This document shows, piece after piece, positions 26,725 through 38,229 of a stretch of DNA of 64,000 nucleotides. A program made the position numbers and the translations under genes. Within the stretch, counting starts at the first letter, position 1, and every line of letters starts with the position of its first letter. The notes beneath the pieces are model-generated. The model was not told the origin of the DNA. It worked only from the letters and a program-made list of their open reading frames with translations, and ran no database searches. Origin of the DNA: Spongilla lacustris. Lineage: Eukaryota > Porifera > Demospongiae > Spongillida > Spongillidae. The stretch lies in NCBI GenBank assembly GCA_949361645.1, contig OX442418.1, forward strand, positions 11,132,632 through 11,196,631, given 5' to 3'.

Positions 26725-28701
26725 GTCCTCCGACGTGATAGTATCTCAAGTTTGGCTTTCTTCGCTATTTTACCCATGGCTGAGCCATTTTAGTTTCCGA
26801 GTTCTCATTTAATCTAGCTGCACCAAATTGTCACGTGCAGGGGCGGATGCAGAATTTTGGTGAGGGGGGGGGGGGGGGTCCGACATGAATAATTATAATC
26901 GGGCCTTGACGTGGTTGAACGCGTGGCCCGATTATAATTATGTCTACTAATTGTTTCTAAAAAATAGTTACACTGCAAGAGATCACATTTATATTAAGCT
27001 TTTTGAGCTCGAGGCTGTTGCCACTGCATGGCTAAGTCTGCAAAGCGCGATTAAAGCTCTCTAAAGCCTGACCGTCCGTGACCGCATCGAAGATAGAGGG
27101 CTGCCGGCCAGGCCGTGTACGTGACCGTATATTGCCGCTTAGTGGTGGTCAGCCTTTGACCACGGACAAAATCCGGCCAGCCGCGCCGTTCAGAACCTGA
27201 CCATATCGTATATTGCTGGCCGCGGCATCACTGCTTTAATGCAACATGACACATGCATTTATGAAAGTTGAATTGGCAGAAGTATGTGCTAGACAGACAA
27301 CTTACTGCTGACACATTCATCTCTAGTTTCTCTTCAAGATCAGCAACTGTTTTTTTTAGTGCAGCATTCTCTTCCATCATCATACAATCAATGTTGTGCG
27401 GAGTTTCCCTTTTCTTCACAGTTTTGTTTCATTGCAGGTAAATCCAGTCACGTGGTTATGTGATGATACATGTATATACATGCATGTATATAATACAACA
27501 CATATATACCTGCAACAATTAAACAATACGTGCACATATCAGCATCATCCATATCTAACCTCCCATATTACTAAGGCTCTGAGATTTGGAATAAACCATA
27601 TTAAAGCTATAGAGAGGGAAAGTAAAACTAAATAAAATTAAAAAAACATTATTTGGGCCTCATGCAGATCCCTGATTCCTACTGCCGAGACCCAACTACA
27701 AGCACATGTTTGTGAATTTATATGTAAACTTATATATAGCATTATATAGAAACGCACTGCATTTCCGTTTAAATGATCATGTATTATCACCAGCTAACAA
27801 CTTATTTGTATGAAAATATACGTCGGAAAATAAAATGAAGCCGCTAATTTCGTCTTCGTAGCGAGTCAGCTACACGGGACGAAGGGAGGAGACGAAGAAC
27901 TAACAAAAATTAAATGGCGGGATTTTGGTGCTCCACGTATAAACGGCACTGTTCAACGAAGCGCACGTCGTATGACGTATGTGCATATCTGTCATGGATT
28001 GTATACGAGCGGGCGAGTAAAGGTTACGCTTCACCGGTTATCGCTGTAACACGCTCGATCGAAAACTATATACGGAACACTCCTATGTCTTATACTTGTA
28101 GAGGACTCTTTGTAGATTAGTGCAATAAGTAGGAGTATACAAATGTATGCTACATAAACTATACTACATATATATACTAGAACAACTATTCAAAATCCTG
28201 TAACACTACATAAATATATAGCGCCTGGGTGTGCACATTTTCGAGGAGAAACTACTACTTGTATAGTTATGTAGTCAGCTGAAGATTAATTTCGGTGTCA
28301 TATACACAACTGATGTACATAATTATACACATCCGTTATTAGTGCATCGGCGGTATCAGGTGTGCACATTTTCGATGAAGGGGAGTAATACGTATATTCA
28401 GCAATGTATGGAGTAAAATTGATCATGAGTGGCATGCAAATGTTACACACGTCAAAGAACACAAAATACCAATTAACACAAAACCACATTCTCTAACCGA
28501 TACTCGACGCAGCGGAAATGCTGGCAGCACAAGCTGATCATAGCCTGGGGTGCTTGATTGCTGACATGGAGACATCACAAGCTCATCATTGCCTGGGGCG
28601 CTTGATTGCTGACATGGAAAGATGAATTCACTCGAGGGACTCCTATTTGGTGAAATAGGCCCCAAAGGTTGCGACACTTCGGGCTCTTCTTCTCTACTCA
28701 T
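22016..28701 (-). CDS. Coiled-coil protein, 9-exon model; possibly NEMO/optineurin/ABIN-like
   Basis: Exons on the - strand: 28498-28701 (ATG), 27306-27413, 26043-26126, 25071-25514, 24791-24832, 24710-24733, 24647-24664, 22675-22740, 22016-22087 (TGA). All junctions are phase 0, giving 353 residues. The N-terminus carries a duplicated CQQSSxPGxDxLV motif. Exons 2 and 3 are tandem duplicates (MMEENAALKKTVADLEE and MMEENSALKRKVADLEE). The 148-codon exon is a long coiled coil with KKDEEL repeats; it opens with YKEGSEAERTGRESLV, which recalls the ubiquitin-binding UBAN region of NEMO/optineurin/ABIN. That link is inference only. Three very short exons (42, 24, 18 nt) are less secure. Introns host a hairpin transposon, a palindrome and a hAT-like element. 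Confidence 0.6.
22329..22430. repeat. 17-bp minisatellite (CCTCCCCATGCATACCT)
   Basis: About six nearly exact copies in the last intron of the coiled-coil gene. Confidence 0.9.
22751..22900. repeat. 20-bp minisatellite (CTGTAGTATAAATAAAACTC)
   Basis: About seven copies, some with small insertions, starting right beside the acceptor of the exon at 22675-22740. Confidence 0.9.
22930..23793. other. Intron of the coiled-coil gene, with a 24-G run
   Basis: AT-rich intron sequence with no exon recognised. A run of 24 G occupies 23742-23765. Confidence 0.5.
23794..24612. mobile_element. 819-bp hairpin (foldback) transposon, copy 1
   Basis: Almost the whole element is an inverted repeat. It starts GGGACAGTTCACGCG and ends CGCGTGAACTGTCCC, with arms pairing to a loop at about 24,180-24,230. 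It is flanked by ATTT on both sides (23790-23793 and 24613-24616), a 4-bp target-site duplication. The same family occurs at 40193-41014. There is no transposase, so this is a non-autonomous MITE. It sits in an intron of the coiled-coil gene. Confidence 0.9.
26342..26407. repeat. 66-bp near-perfect palindrome
   Basis: Two 33-bp arms meet at GGCGCC with no loop and a single mismatch; the outer ends are TAGTTGGGCGTAGC and GCTACGCCCAACTA. It lies between the two duplicated coiled-coil exons and 46 bp left of the hAT-like element. The paralogous stretch at about 25,930-25,975 lacks it, so it was inserted or grew after the exon duplication. Confidence 0.95.
26454..27233. mobile_element. 780-bp non-autonomous hAT-like DNA transposon
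   Basis: Terminal inverted repeats CAGTGATGCCGCGGCCAGCA / TGCTGGCCGCGGCATCACTG. Flanks are CTTTAAAG (26446-26453) and CTTTAATG (27234-27241), an 8-bp duplication with one mismatch, as expected for hAT. The paralogous exon-flanking sequence at about 25,981 has a single CTTTAATG followed by the same downstream bases, an effective empty site. Inside are many GGCCG-rich words, a 34-C run (26689-26722) and a CAGGGGCGGATGCAG word (26837) typical of another transposon end. No transposase is present. Confidence 0.88.
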
Positions 28702-31700
28702 GTATGCTTTTAAAAAGTTAACATCAATACATTCAATCGCGAATGACAGTCTCTTGTTGACGTGACATTATATTGTTTTAAAAGGGGCTTTCCGATGCAC
28801 GTGCACGGCGGACGGTGTCATAGGAATTATTTGTGGACCAGGTTCCTGATGCATTTTATTTACTCAGCGGCCGGTTTTGATGCAATACACTGCACTACAC
28901 ATTTGTTATTGTTTTCTCAACCTAGACCTAAGTCAGTTTTTCGTCTGGCAGATTGTATAGTAAGCTGCGTTCGGACGTGTCCATTACAAATAAACACTGA
29001 CTTGGAGTTCTACAGCTGATGAGTGATGGCTATATAGAACATAAAGAATAGTGTTAGTAATATTATACCAACGACAACATACACATACTTCTACATCTCG
29101 TGCCTCAAGCCCGTAGGAAAGACTCCCCCTCCCCCCCCCCCAAAAATGTAATTCACAATCAATTTTCACCACTGATACATGGAATTATTGGGTGGTAATT
29201 GTACACCCTTATGGCGATAATTGTAGAGAATATGTTTTCGGCCCCCTTTTCTTACGCCTCTGCGGCAGAGTCTGTAATTTGGTGTCTGGCTAAAAGAAAG
29301 CGGAAAAGCCTTGGGAATCATTTCATTAGCAACCATCTGAGAAGTGCAATCAAGTTAAAAGTTTCAGCTGAACAGTTCAGTACAATTGATTTACACTACC
29401 TCCAGCTAGCTGAGCACTACAGTCCAGCCTCTAGTGCAAACACTGTCCGTAAATACACGTTAGAAGAAGGCAATCTGCAGCTGCTCATATGGATTGGCAC
29501 TTGATGCAATCACTTCTTGCTTTACCTAGATGAAATTTGATGTCTTCTGTTTGCATTTCTCCCAAACCATAAGCGGTGGCTATGATCAGTAACTGCTGGG
29601 GCGATTGTAAAAAAGAGAAATAAAATGAGAGGGTAGCTAGCGCACATAAGTGAGGTATAACAGAAAAAAAAAAACGAAAAAAAAATTTGATTTACTTCCA
29701 TTCCGATATAGGAGTAAATGTATGTAAGGAAGATAGAATTGATCCCCCCCCCCCCCCCCCTCCCCCCCCTCCTTTTTTTTTAGCTGTGTAGAATAGGCCT
29801 TGGGGGCATGTACATGGAAAACTGCATAGAATTCAAAAACAGTACCTCCTACCCAAGGATAATAATGCATAAGCTGATGTTATGCATTAAGGTGATTATG
29901 GGTAAGAGTAAAGTGTTACTGAACGTATACATGTACTCATATTCATTTGAGTTGCAGGCAACATGTCTCTTAAATCATTCATGCACACATTCAGTGCTAC
30001 CTCCATTGTCGATCTGTGATGGTTGTGATGTTCATTTTCTATAATTACATGTGTAATTATATATGGTGTCATGCACAGTGTAGTCAGTATATTTAATTAA
30101 GTGATCATAAATCAAGTTGTGATGATGGGTGCCGGTATTACATCATCCTAGTTAGGCAAAGTACAGCTGCTCTCATGCCACTGGGAAATGATATACAAAC
30201 CATACTGCAGCTAATATATATATATATTTATACAATATTATTATACAGTGTATACATGCACGTACGGATGTGCATGTAATTAGAATATCATTACCATTAT
30301 TTCCACACATTGCAACAGGGAGGTCTATTATCAGAGGAGTTCCGGTACTGCCTTTTTGTACATTATCTTTTTGTCCTGTGAGCTAAACTCAAGAATGACT
30401 TCAGGTGCTCAATGGCAGTAGTGTGCGAGTGTGTGTCTATATGGCTAGCACACACAGAGGTGAACAACCTGGTACAATAGTATACACATGCAAACACAAT
30501 ACACTATGTCATAATAAACCATCCAATGGGTTGAGGCAGAGTATCATTCCACCATCTGGCTTACTACCTTTGCATGTTCACAGTGCAGCACCTAGGAGTT
30601 TATGCAGTTGTTCCTTTTATGTCTTGATCACCGGATGTTATCCAAACCTGAGAGCCTTCTTCAAAAGTGGGTATGAACCTAGTCCTGTGATGTCTGTCAT
30701 TCTGTTGTTATTTAACCCAGTGTATATGGTCATTATAATTGAAGTCACTGAGGTATGGCCATGCAAGGATAAGGCCTATTCAAAATTTCTCGGGCCTGAC
30801 TGACCCACCAAAAATTTTACTTTGCCGAAGAAATTGAAAGAATTAGAAAGTATTTAGATCATATATAAATAAATTAAAAAATGGCAGCTATTAATGGTTT
30901 TGCATGACCTAGCGTAGCAGGTTATAGAGGTGGTGTAGTTAATAGCATGACCTGACAAATATATCATGTGAAGGCACGACCTGATGTCATTTGTATAACT
31001 TGTGCTTGGATGAGAGAAGCATGTGGCTCATATACAGCCATAATGCAAGTCACATGTGGCAGTAAAAGCAGACATGAATCATAATTTGCCCAATTGTTGC
31101 TCAAAAACGCTTGGGTTAATTATTGCAGTTTTACTGACCTTTAACTGACCTTGCATCCCGGACCAAAAGATCTAGCTAGGGGTGTAGAATCTTCTGCAGC
31201 ATTCACCACGGCGACGCGGGAGTGGGTATACAGGCAACTTAATAGCGGACACTTAACTAGTGGTTGTCCATCTGGTTGCACCATCACTTCAAAACTTTGT
31301 ACGGCAAATGACGTCTGTCCAGGCTCAGACTTCATGGTAGTGAGGAGCTGACCATATTAGAGAATGAGGTGGTAATATGACTATATATAAAGTTGTAGCT
31401 TAACACACAGAATAGTGGGTAGCACCTTCCCATCCATAAGGCTACTGATGATATGATGTGATGTGGTGAATCCATATGCAGAATCTGCTCAAGCATTGAT
31501 TCCACTTTGGCCAAGGCCATGCTCAGCTATATTTACACATACCTGATGGCTTGAAACAACATATACGGGTGTAAAAGGGTGTTCTCTCCAACACCCTCCC
31601 TTCGACCTCCTCTTTCACACTCTCCTCACCCCAACACCCTCACCATCTTGCTGTTGCTGCAGTGTATTTGGGCTTTTCTTGTCATTAAAATAACCACCTT

Positions 31701-32060
31701 CACAAACGAAGCTGAGGTGCTCAATCACAGCAAAATGTGCAGCAGCAGTACCTCTGCTACGAGCCTGCTTGTAATATATTATGCAACCATACATTGGACT
31801 GAGTTGAACAACTCTAACAGGGAAAATTTATACATGCACACAGAGATGCTACACATGAAATACACATCCATCTACCAGAATTTGTACCATCATTAAAGGT
31901 AAATGTTTATTAAAAATTACCGTACTTTCAAGAGACGAACCATATAAAGGATGAACTTGATTTTCCCTAAAGCATGCCAATCATATAGATATTACAGAGA
32001 CAGTTACGTATCAGTCAGAATGCAGAACAATAGGTTTGAAAATGGTTTGCAAGTAGCACA
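28702..32060. other. Gene-poor stretch
   Basis: Searched in all frames; short open frames lack recognisable domains, codon pattern or splice context. A C/T homopolymer run lies at 29744-29780. Nothing else is supported. Confidence 0.5.
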
Positions 32061-32166
32061 AGATGAACTCTCCAAACTCCTTTCAAGCTCTACAACATCT
32101 ACTGTATTATAAAATACAAACAACCACATACAAACACACATCACACACACACAGCCATATGACACA

Positions 32167-32438
<272 letters not shown>

Positions 32439-32923
32439 CTGTGAAGCGGTCACCTTCTGAGCACATTAGCGGTATTTTTAATGCGTTCACCCAGATCTTA
32501 TGGTAACTGTTGGTGTACTTAGTAAAACCCTATCGATCTAACCATCCTTGATGTAATGAGTTTCATAGCTTACACGACAGTAAACAGGGTTACACTCTAT
32601 GTACACATTTACATGTACATGTATGTCCCTGTAGAGCTAGAGCTGGCCTCCTCCCAGCAGTTATTAATCGAATACTACTACTGCTGCATGCAAACGCGCC
32701 TTATACCTTCACCATTTTACTAGAAAGAAAACAAAGTGAAACTTACCTGTACAGTACCATGTATATAACATGTATACACCCTTATACATAAAGACTGGCT
32801 CTATAATACAGGCTGTGTCAGGTCCGTTTACGGTTTTGCTTCAGGCGGAATCGGATTGTTCCTTTCGGGAACACATCTGTACAAACCTGTAAAACAAACC
32901 GTTGCGGATTGTATACTATGGCC

Positions 32924-33016
32924 TGTCTCGTACCTGGACCCAAATGCACGTAATGTTACAGTATGACATCACGTGATGATATAGTAATAAGACATTTGGG
33001 GCTGGGTACGAGACTA
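32924..33016. mobile_element. Small MITE (TCTCGTACC...GGTACGAGA) at the 5' side of fucosyltransferase A
   Basis: Inverted ends GTCTCGTACCTGGACCC and GGGCTGGGTACGAGACTA about 93 bp apart. It belongs to a family with TAGTCTCGTACCCAGACCC ends seen at several places in the window. It ends 43 bp before the likely fucosyltransferase ATG, so upstream start codons in frame with the gene derive from the MITE. The second gene copy has a diverged version at about 45,461-45,550. Confidence 0.7.
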
Positions 33017-33058
33017 GTCCTGAACTCTGGGGGCGAGTGTTCAGCTTCCAGAAACCGA

Positions 33059-34135
33059 ATGCGTACTGCGTCTATCATACCGCTGGTACTGATTCTATTA
33101 CTACTGTTGGTGTTAGGCCTACAATATGTGACTCTAACCTGGGACGTAGCCACACTTCTCAACCCAAGACCCACTTACGTGAAGACTGGGACGATACTCA
33201 CATGGGGCACGTGGTACGATCATCCTTGGAGATGGATCATTCCAGCCGAGCTGAACTGCTCTGGAAAATACGTGTGCAGGTTTACTAGCGAAATCAGCGA
33301 GTACAGTAGCAGCCATGCTGTCATGTACCACGGTCGTAGCGAAACTAAGTCCATTGCCCCATTAGAGCAGCGACCCCCGCATCAGGTTTGGATCTACTTC
33401 AATCATGAGTCCCCGCAGGAAACTTTCTACTACCCGAGCTCTCCCGACGTCATCAACTGGACGATGACTTACCACAGGTCGTCCGATTATCCTTGTATGT
33501 ACGGAAGCATGCGTAGCGGTCAGTACCGTGGAGGCTTCGATCCAAGCAAGAACTACTTGGAGGGCAAGAACAAAACCGTATTGGCCGTGATCAGCAATTG
33601 CTACGCTGCCTCTGCGGTGGCCCGGCTCAAGTACGTCAATACCCTCGCCAAATACGTTGACATCGATGTACTTGGGAGCTGCGGGAAAGGAAAGTGTGAC
33701 GGCTGCTTGGATCGAATCGGAGACTACAAGTTCTACTTGGCGTTTGAAAACGCATATTGTACGGACTACATCACAGAGAAATTCTACCGGAACGGCCTTT
33801 CCTTTGGAGCGGTGCCAGTGGTGATTTCTGGTGCCAATCTTTCCAATCCAGCAGTGGCCGTTTCCGGATCTTTCATCGATGCCACCAAATACAGCCGTGC
33901 TAAAGAGCTTGCAGATTTTCTGAAAAAAGTAGGGTCGGACCCAAAGTACTATAACAAATATTTTGAATGGTATTCAAATTACACTATAAGTAGTCCTAGT
34001 GATGTTCAGAACGATGCACTGTGTCAAGTGTGCACGGCACTACATCGAGGAGACAAGCTGGACCAGAGTTACAGGAGTATTGGAGAGTGGTATAAAACTG
34101 CTGGAAGGTGCTACGACTATCCTTCAATTTCATGA
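33059..34135 (+). CDS. Alpha-1,3-fucosyltransferase (GT10), copy A
   Basis: Transfers fucose from GDP-fucose to glycans in the Golgi; type II membrane protein. Single exon, 358 residues from ATG 33059. This start is chosen because a signal-anchor follows at once (residues about 5-25: IIPLVLILLLLLVLGLQYV), whereas the longer upstream frame is MITE-derived. GT10 signatures: MTYHRSSDYPCMYGSM in the middle, then FYLAFENAYCTDYITEKFYRN and GAVPVVISGANLSN near residues 235-270. N-glycosylation sites are frequent (NWT, NKT, NYT). The copy at 45599-46663 differs by six substitutions and a four-residue SSPS insertion here. Whether the linkage is alpha-1,3 or alpha-1,4 cannot be told from sequence. Confidence 0.92.
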   Translation: MRTASIIPLVLILLLLLVLGLQYVTLTWDVATLLNPRPTYVKTGTILTWGTWYDHPWRWIIPAELNCSGKYVCRFTSEISEYSSSHAVMYHGRSETKSIAPLEQRPPHQVWIYFNHESPQETFYYPSSPDVINWTMTYHRSSDYPCMYGSMRSGQYRGGFDPSKNYLEGKNKTVLAVISNCYAASAVARLKYVNTLAKYVDIDVLGSCGKGKCDGCLDRIGDYKFYLAFENAYCTDYITEKFYRNGLSFGAVPVVISGANLSNPAVAVSGSFIDATKYSRAKELADFLKKVGSDPKYYNKYFEWYSNYTISSPSDVQNDALCQVCTALHRGDKLDQSYRSIGEWYKTAGRCYDYPSIS

Positions 34136-37100
34136 AGGCCCCTAACTATACCAATTGAGATACCATGTGATATAATCTATACCGGTAATTATAATTATTG
34201 TCATTGTAATTGTGTTATTGATACCCGGTAACTGATATGCATGACTTGTACATGTATTAGTGATCATATAAATTAATGCATTCTCTACTATATGAGATAA
34301 TAGAATTTTTTAAAAGGCAATAGTGGTGTAAGAAGTAGTGAAATAAAAAGGAAAACGAAATAGTCCTATATTTAGCATGTAACACCCATTCTACAATGAT
34401 TTTACAATATATATGTAGGATTTGAAGTTGAGGAATACGATTAGATCTAGCAAAATACCCATTGCCGATGTGCCGTAGAATCAGTTGGACTTTAGCGAGC
34501 GTATTTGGATACAGCAGTCGAGTACCTACAACTTAGTAAAACTGCCGACGCTGAGAAAGCTCAGTCAACAGAGAAATGCTCACTCGTTCCCGCACTCGAA
34601 CCAAAAAAAAAGTTTCTCCGTCTGGATCTGATAAGATAAGATTCGTTCGGATAAGAGGTTTATTGCGCTGTATCTTTGTCACGATTGAAATGTAATGTTA
34701 GCCGTTATGCGGAAGCACTTGAACCAACAAGTTACAAACTTACTGCCGAGTTGGATTTGTTTCATTATTTTCGTAAGGGGAGTTATGCTTGACACAATTT
34801 CGATCTTTAGCAACTTAGTTATGTTAGCAATAGCCTACATCAGCTTTGGAAGCCATATAAGGAGATCCCAGAAACCACTATCAAAGTCTGGATTAGGCGT
34901 GCCCCGCTCCGCCCATTGCACCCCACCCTTGATTGCACGTGAGCAGATAGTAGGTTGCCCAATATAGTCTCGTACCGAGACCCAAATGTACGTAACGATG
35001 ATGTTATACTAAAAACTACTGATCACCACAAGATGGCTGCCTATGTTACTCCAGGAAGGGGTGTGGTCAAAACCAGTGGTACCCTGAAGTAGAGTAAGCA
35101 CACATGTGTACTGCTGGTGTATAGCTTCACATGGACATGCATGTTGTCTGTCACTACAGCCATGCCCATTAAAAATGTGCAGGCAGTCATTCAACCTCTC
35201 GTTATCACCCTGACGTGTCTCATCAAGATGTGGCTCATCAGATGACCTCTGGGTTCCGGCTGTAACTGGCTTCCCTGACAAGCTAGATGAATTCTGTAGT
35301 TGGGTTTACAAGAACACAGAAGTTCACCTTGCTACGTATGGGTATTTAATATTAACTGCACTGTTACCAATTTCTTTAAACAGGTGAGAAAAGTGAAAGA
35401 GAGTATGGATACAGGGATCAAATTAAAGGTGCAGTCACATTGTGAAGGAGATGTACTTACTGATGAACTACCATCGAAGCGAAAAAAAAAAAGAACTGAG
35501 GGTATGATAGTTCAAGTGCCCTGTGGCTATATGGATGTGATGAGAAACCGTACCAATATATTATTTATTAAATGCGAAGTGGTTTGATAGTAAGATAACT
35601 AATTCTGCTATTTGTTGCGCTCTAAATGATTTTAGGTTGATTATAGATGCTGTGTGTACCCCTCTACACTTGCTATAGTCACTGTGCTTTGGCTCTTCCT
35701 GCAGTAATTACCTGTCAAGATAAATCGTTACCCTCTTTTGAAAAATGCATAGGCCTACATGCTCTGTCCTTTCGGGTGTCATTTGACTATATGGACATGC
35801 AATTGCAATTATGGGGTTATGCTTGGTTTTTGGCATAGAACAGTACTGTAAACAAGTGGTCCAAGAACATCTAGTTGTCCTTAAACTTTATTACTTGAAT
35901 CTGGCCAAAAAGTCGTGGACTTGAATTTGTGAACTGAAATTACTGAGTAGTGCACATGTGTATGTACCATGGTAAATGTTGTAAGACAAGTACTGACTTA
36001 ATTATCAAAACTGCGCATGCGCTAAATACATACATGCATAATAGATACGTACACATACAATAAACATAATTTTATGTCACAGTAAAAATATGACACCCAT
36101 TACTATGCAATTGGTCATTTTGGTGGTGACCACTTCCACAGACAGAATTATTTCCACACTGACGAAAAGTACCATGTGCACATAAGGACAGAGAGATTAT
36201 GAAGTCTTTACTGATACCTAAAATTAGTATTGTTTAGGCTTGTGCTACATTAGAAACCAGCTTTAGTCTGAAAATGCATACACAAAATTTGAATCTACAA
36301 ATACATATAATTGCATCTTTTAATTAGGCCACACCAAACTAATTTTTAGTTTCTGGTCTTCCACATTATATTCATAGCACGTAAGCCTACCCAGAAGCTT
36401 GGCAGCTTTAGCATTTGTGAAACTGTTACTATGGCGTTGGGCGCTGCAGGGCTCCAAACATCAATGGGACAGCAGTGCATAGCTATACTTGTTGACTTGA
36501 GTCTTGACATGCAGCATTGAATTTATTATCTAAGTCCAGCTGTCTTCATACTACTACTTATCATAGTACGCTATCATTAGAGCGCCTTTCACGCCGGCAG
36601 TTCTAATTTGTGTTCAAACAGGGTTCGATGCATGTGATTGACGTAGAATGCTCCGATCCTTGTACTGGTTACCATTTGGGGCCTGGTTGATGTTTAGTAT
36701 GAAATGATAACCTTCAGGCTTGTTCAAAACTAAGACTATAGTTCACTTGGGTCATGTGAGAAGCTATTGAATACGATTATGTATATGAATGTGATTATAG
36801 ACACGATAAACTAGTTTTCCGATACGTGTAAAAGGATGCGGGCAGGGACCAGAAACTAAAGATTGATTTGGTGTGGCCTTAGTTACATATACTGGAATTT
36901 TTTTAATTCATAAGGAACTGACACAAAACCTTAATAACGAGCACCATTTAATATCTAATCTCCAATCATCCTTATTTAAAGGGATGGTCCTTAAATGAGG
37001 ACGGCGGTCAGGGGTGTCGAAGTATAAAAACAATCAGCTTGGTGGCTATAATCATCATTGATGGAAAGAATTGGTTACATGGTTTTTATTACATTCATCG

Positions 37101-37194
37101 GTTGCAAAGCATGATGAAATTATTTATAAAGAAAGCAAATATGTAAATACTCACTCATTCAGCATCCAAATCACACACAAAAATTATTACTCAC
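34136..37194. other. Spacer between fucosyltransferase A and M13 remnants
   Basis: No gene recognised. From about 35,630 it is homologous to 56,430-57,630, the intron between exons 2 and 3 of the intact M13 gene. A single MITE-type end (TAGTCTCGTACCGAGACCC) lies at 34,965. Confidence 0.6.
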
Positions 37195-37386
37195 CTGTTT
37201 TCAACAGGAATTCTGTCGGTGAGATTTAAAAATTGCTGACATTAGAGTTGATACAGGACACGTAGAGATTGCTCAATTTTTGCAATGCCTGGACGCTGCT
37301 GCCTCCTCGTAGGTTTGATATAGCATATGCAAGGTCCTGGCTGTTGAGAGCAGCCAGAAGTTGAAAATTGGTGTAATATTGTGAGG
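37195..37386 (-). pseudogene. M13 peptidase exon 2 with a nonsense codon (gene 1 remnant)
   Basis: Matches exon 2 of the intact M13 gene (57635-57826) over its full 192 nt, with intact AG and GT borders. A CAA codon has become TAA at 37226-37228, after [11 protein letters not shown]. Together with exon 1 at 39717-40077 it is all that remains of this gene; the exons expected to its left are absent and fucosyltransferase A lies there instead. Confidence 0.88.
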
Positions 37387-38036
37387 CTGTAAATGAATAA
37401 GAAAACTATATCATAATCTCGGACAACTTTGCTTGCATACTAGACGACATTGATGATCATTATCTGCTATTAGATTTTGCTACGTGTATGTATCATTGAC
37501 CTGCCAGCGGAATTATCCAAATGGTACGTGTAGCAGGTACTGACCACTCCCTCTGCAGCTTATAATTTGCGACAAACATATCTTCGATTCACAGACTCGT
37601 TCAGATCACTGGTGTTAAAATGTGTTTTGAGGTTCCTAATATATTGCTACTATAATCTAGTTTGGAAGATCCAGAACAACCCACCAGTACAGTGAAAAAC
37701 TGGCTTGTACAAAAACTGCTGCATCTACACTGACTACTATGTTCTCATATATGGTCTGGTCCCCTAACTAAAACCACACCTGATTATTCCATGGAACACT
37801 CTGGACTGGACCTTACATTACACTGTTCGATGTGGAGCAGTTGTATATAATGCTTCCCTTATTATTATTATGATAAAAATTCATATAGGTATGTACACGT
37901 GCGGCACAGTCAGGACTTATTGGTCCAAATGAAATGAATCAAAGGTAGAAAATGATTCTTAGTACCAACGCGTTCGAATCCTTGTACATGTACATATTAA
38001 GCCTGGGTATGAGGAACACCTTGACTGTCAGCGGGC

Positions 38037-38229
38037 CTGGCCTAGTCTCATACCCAGACCCTGATTACCACAGATGAGGTGCACCGTTGTGGTAATCAGG
38101 GTCTGGGTACGAAACAAGGCCTAACCACATGTATAGCACATGTATAGTCTCATCCCCAGACCTACATACGCAGCATTGAATGGATTACATCACCTACTGT
38201 GAATGCATATCAGGCTGGGGATGAGACTA
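38037..38229. mobile_element. Two adjacent small MITEs with TAGTCTC ends
   Basis: First: TAGTCTCATACCCAGACCC at 38043 pairs with GGGTCTGGGTACGAAACA ending near 38116. Second: TAGTCTCATCCCCAG at 38145 pairs with CTGGGGATGAGACTA ending at 38229. The same pair occurs at about 47,620-47,800 and, altered, at about 58,505-58,668, so insertion predates the segmental duplications. Confidence 0.75.

Noticed and set aside
30405..30803. 132-codon plus-strand frame
   Set aside because: No recognisable domain, no codon or splice support, isolated in gene-poor sequence.
32963..33058. Extended N-terminus of fucosyltransferase A starting at 32963
   Set aside because: This stretch lies mostly in a MITE and differs from copy B; the shared start before the signal anchor is better supported.
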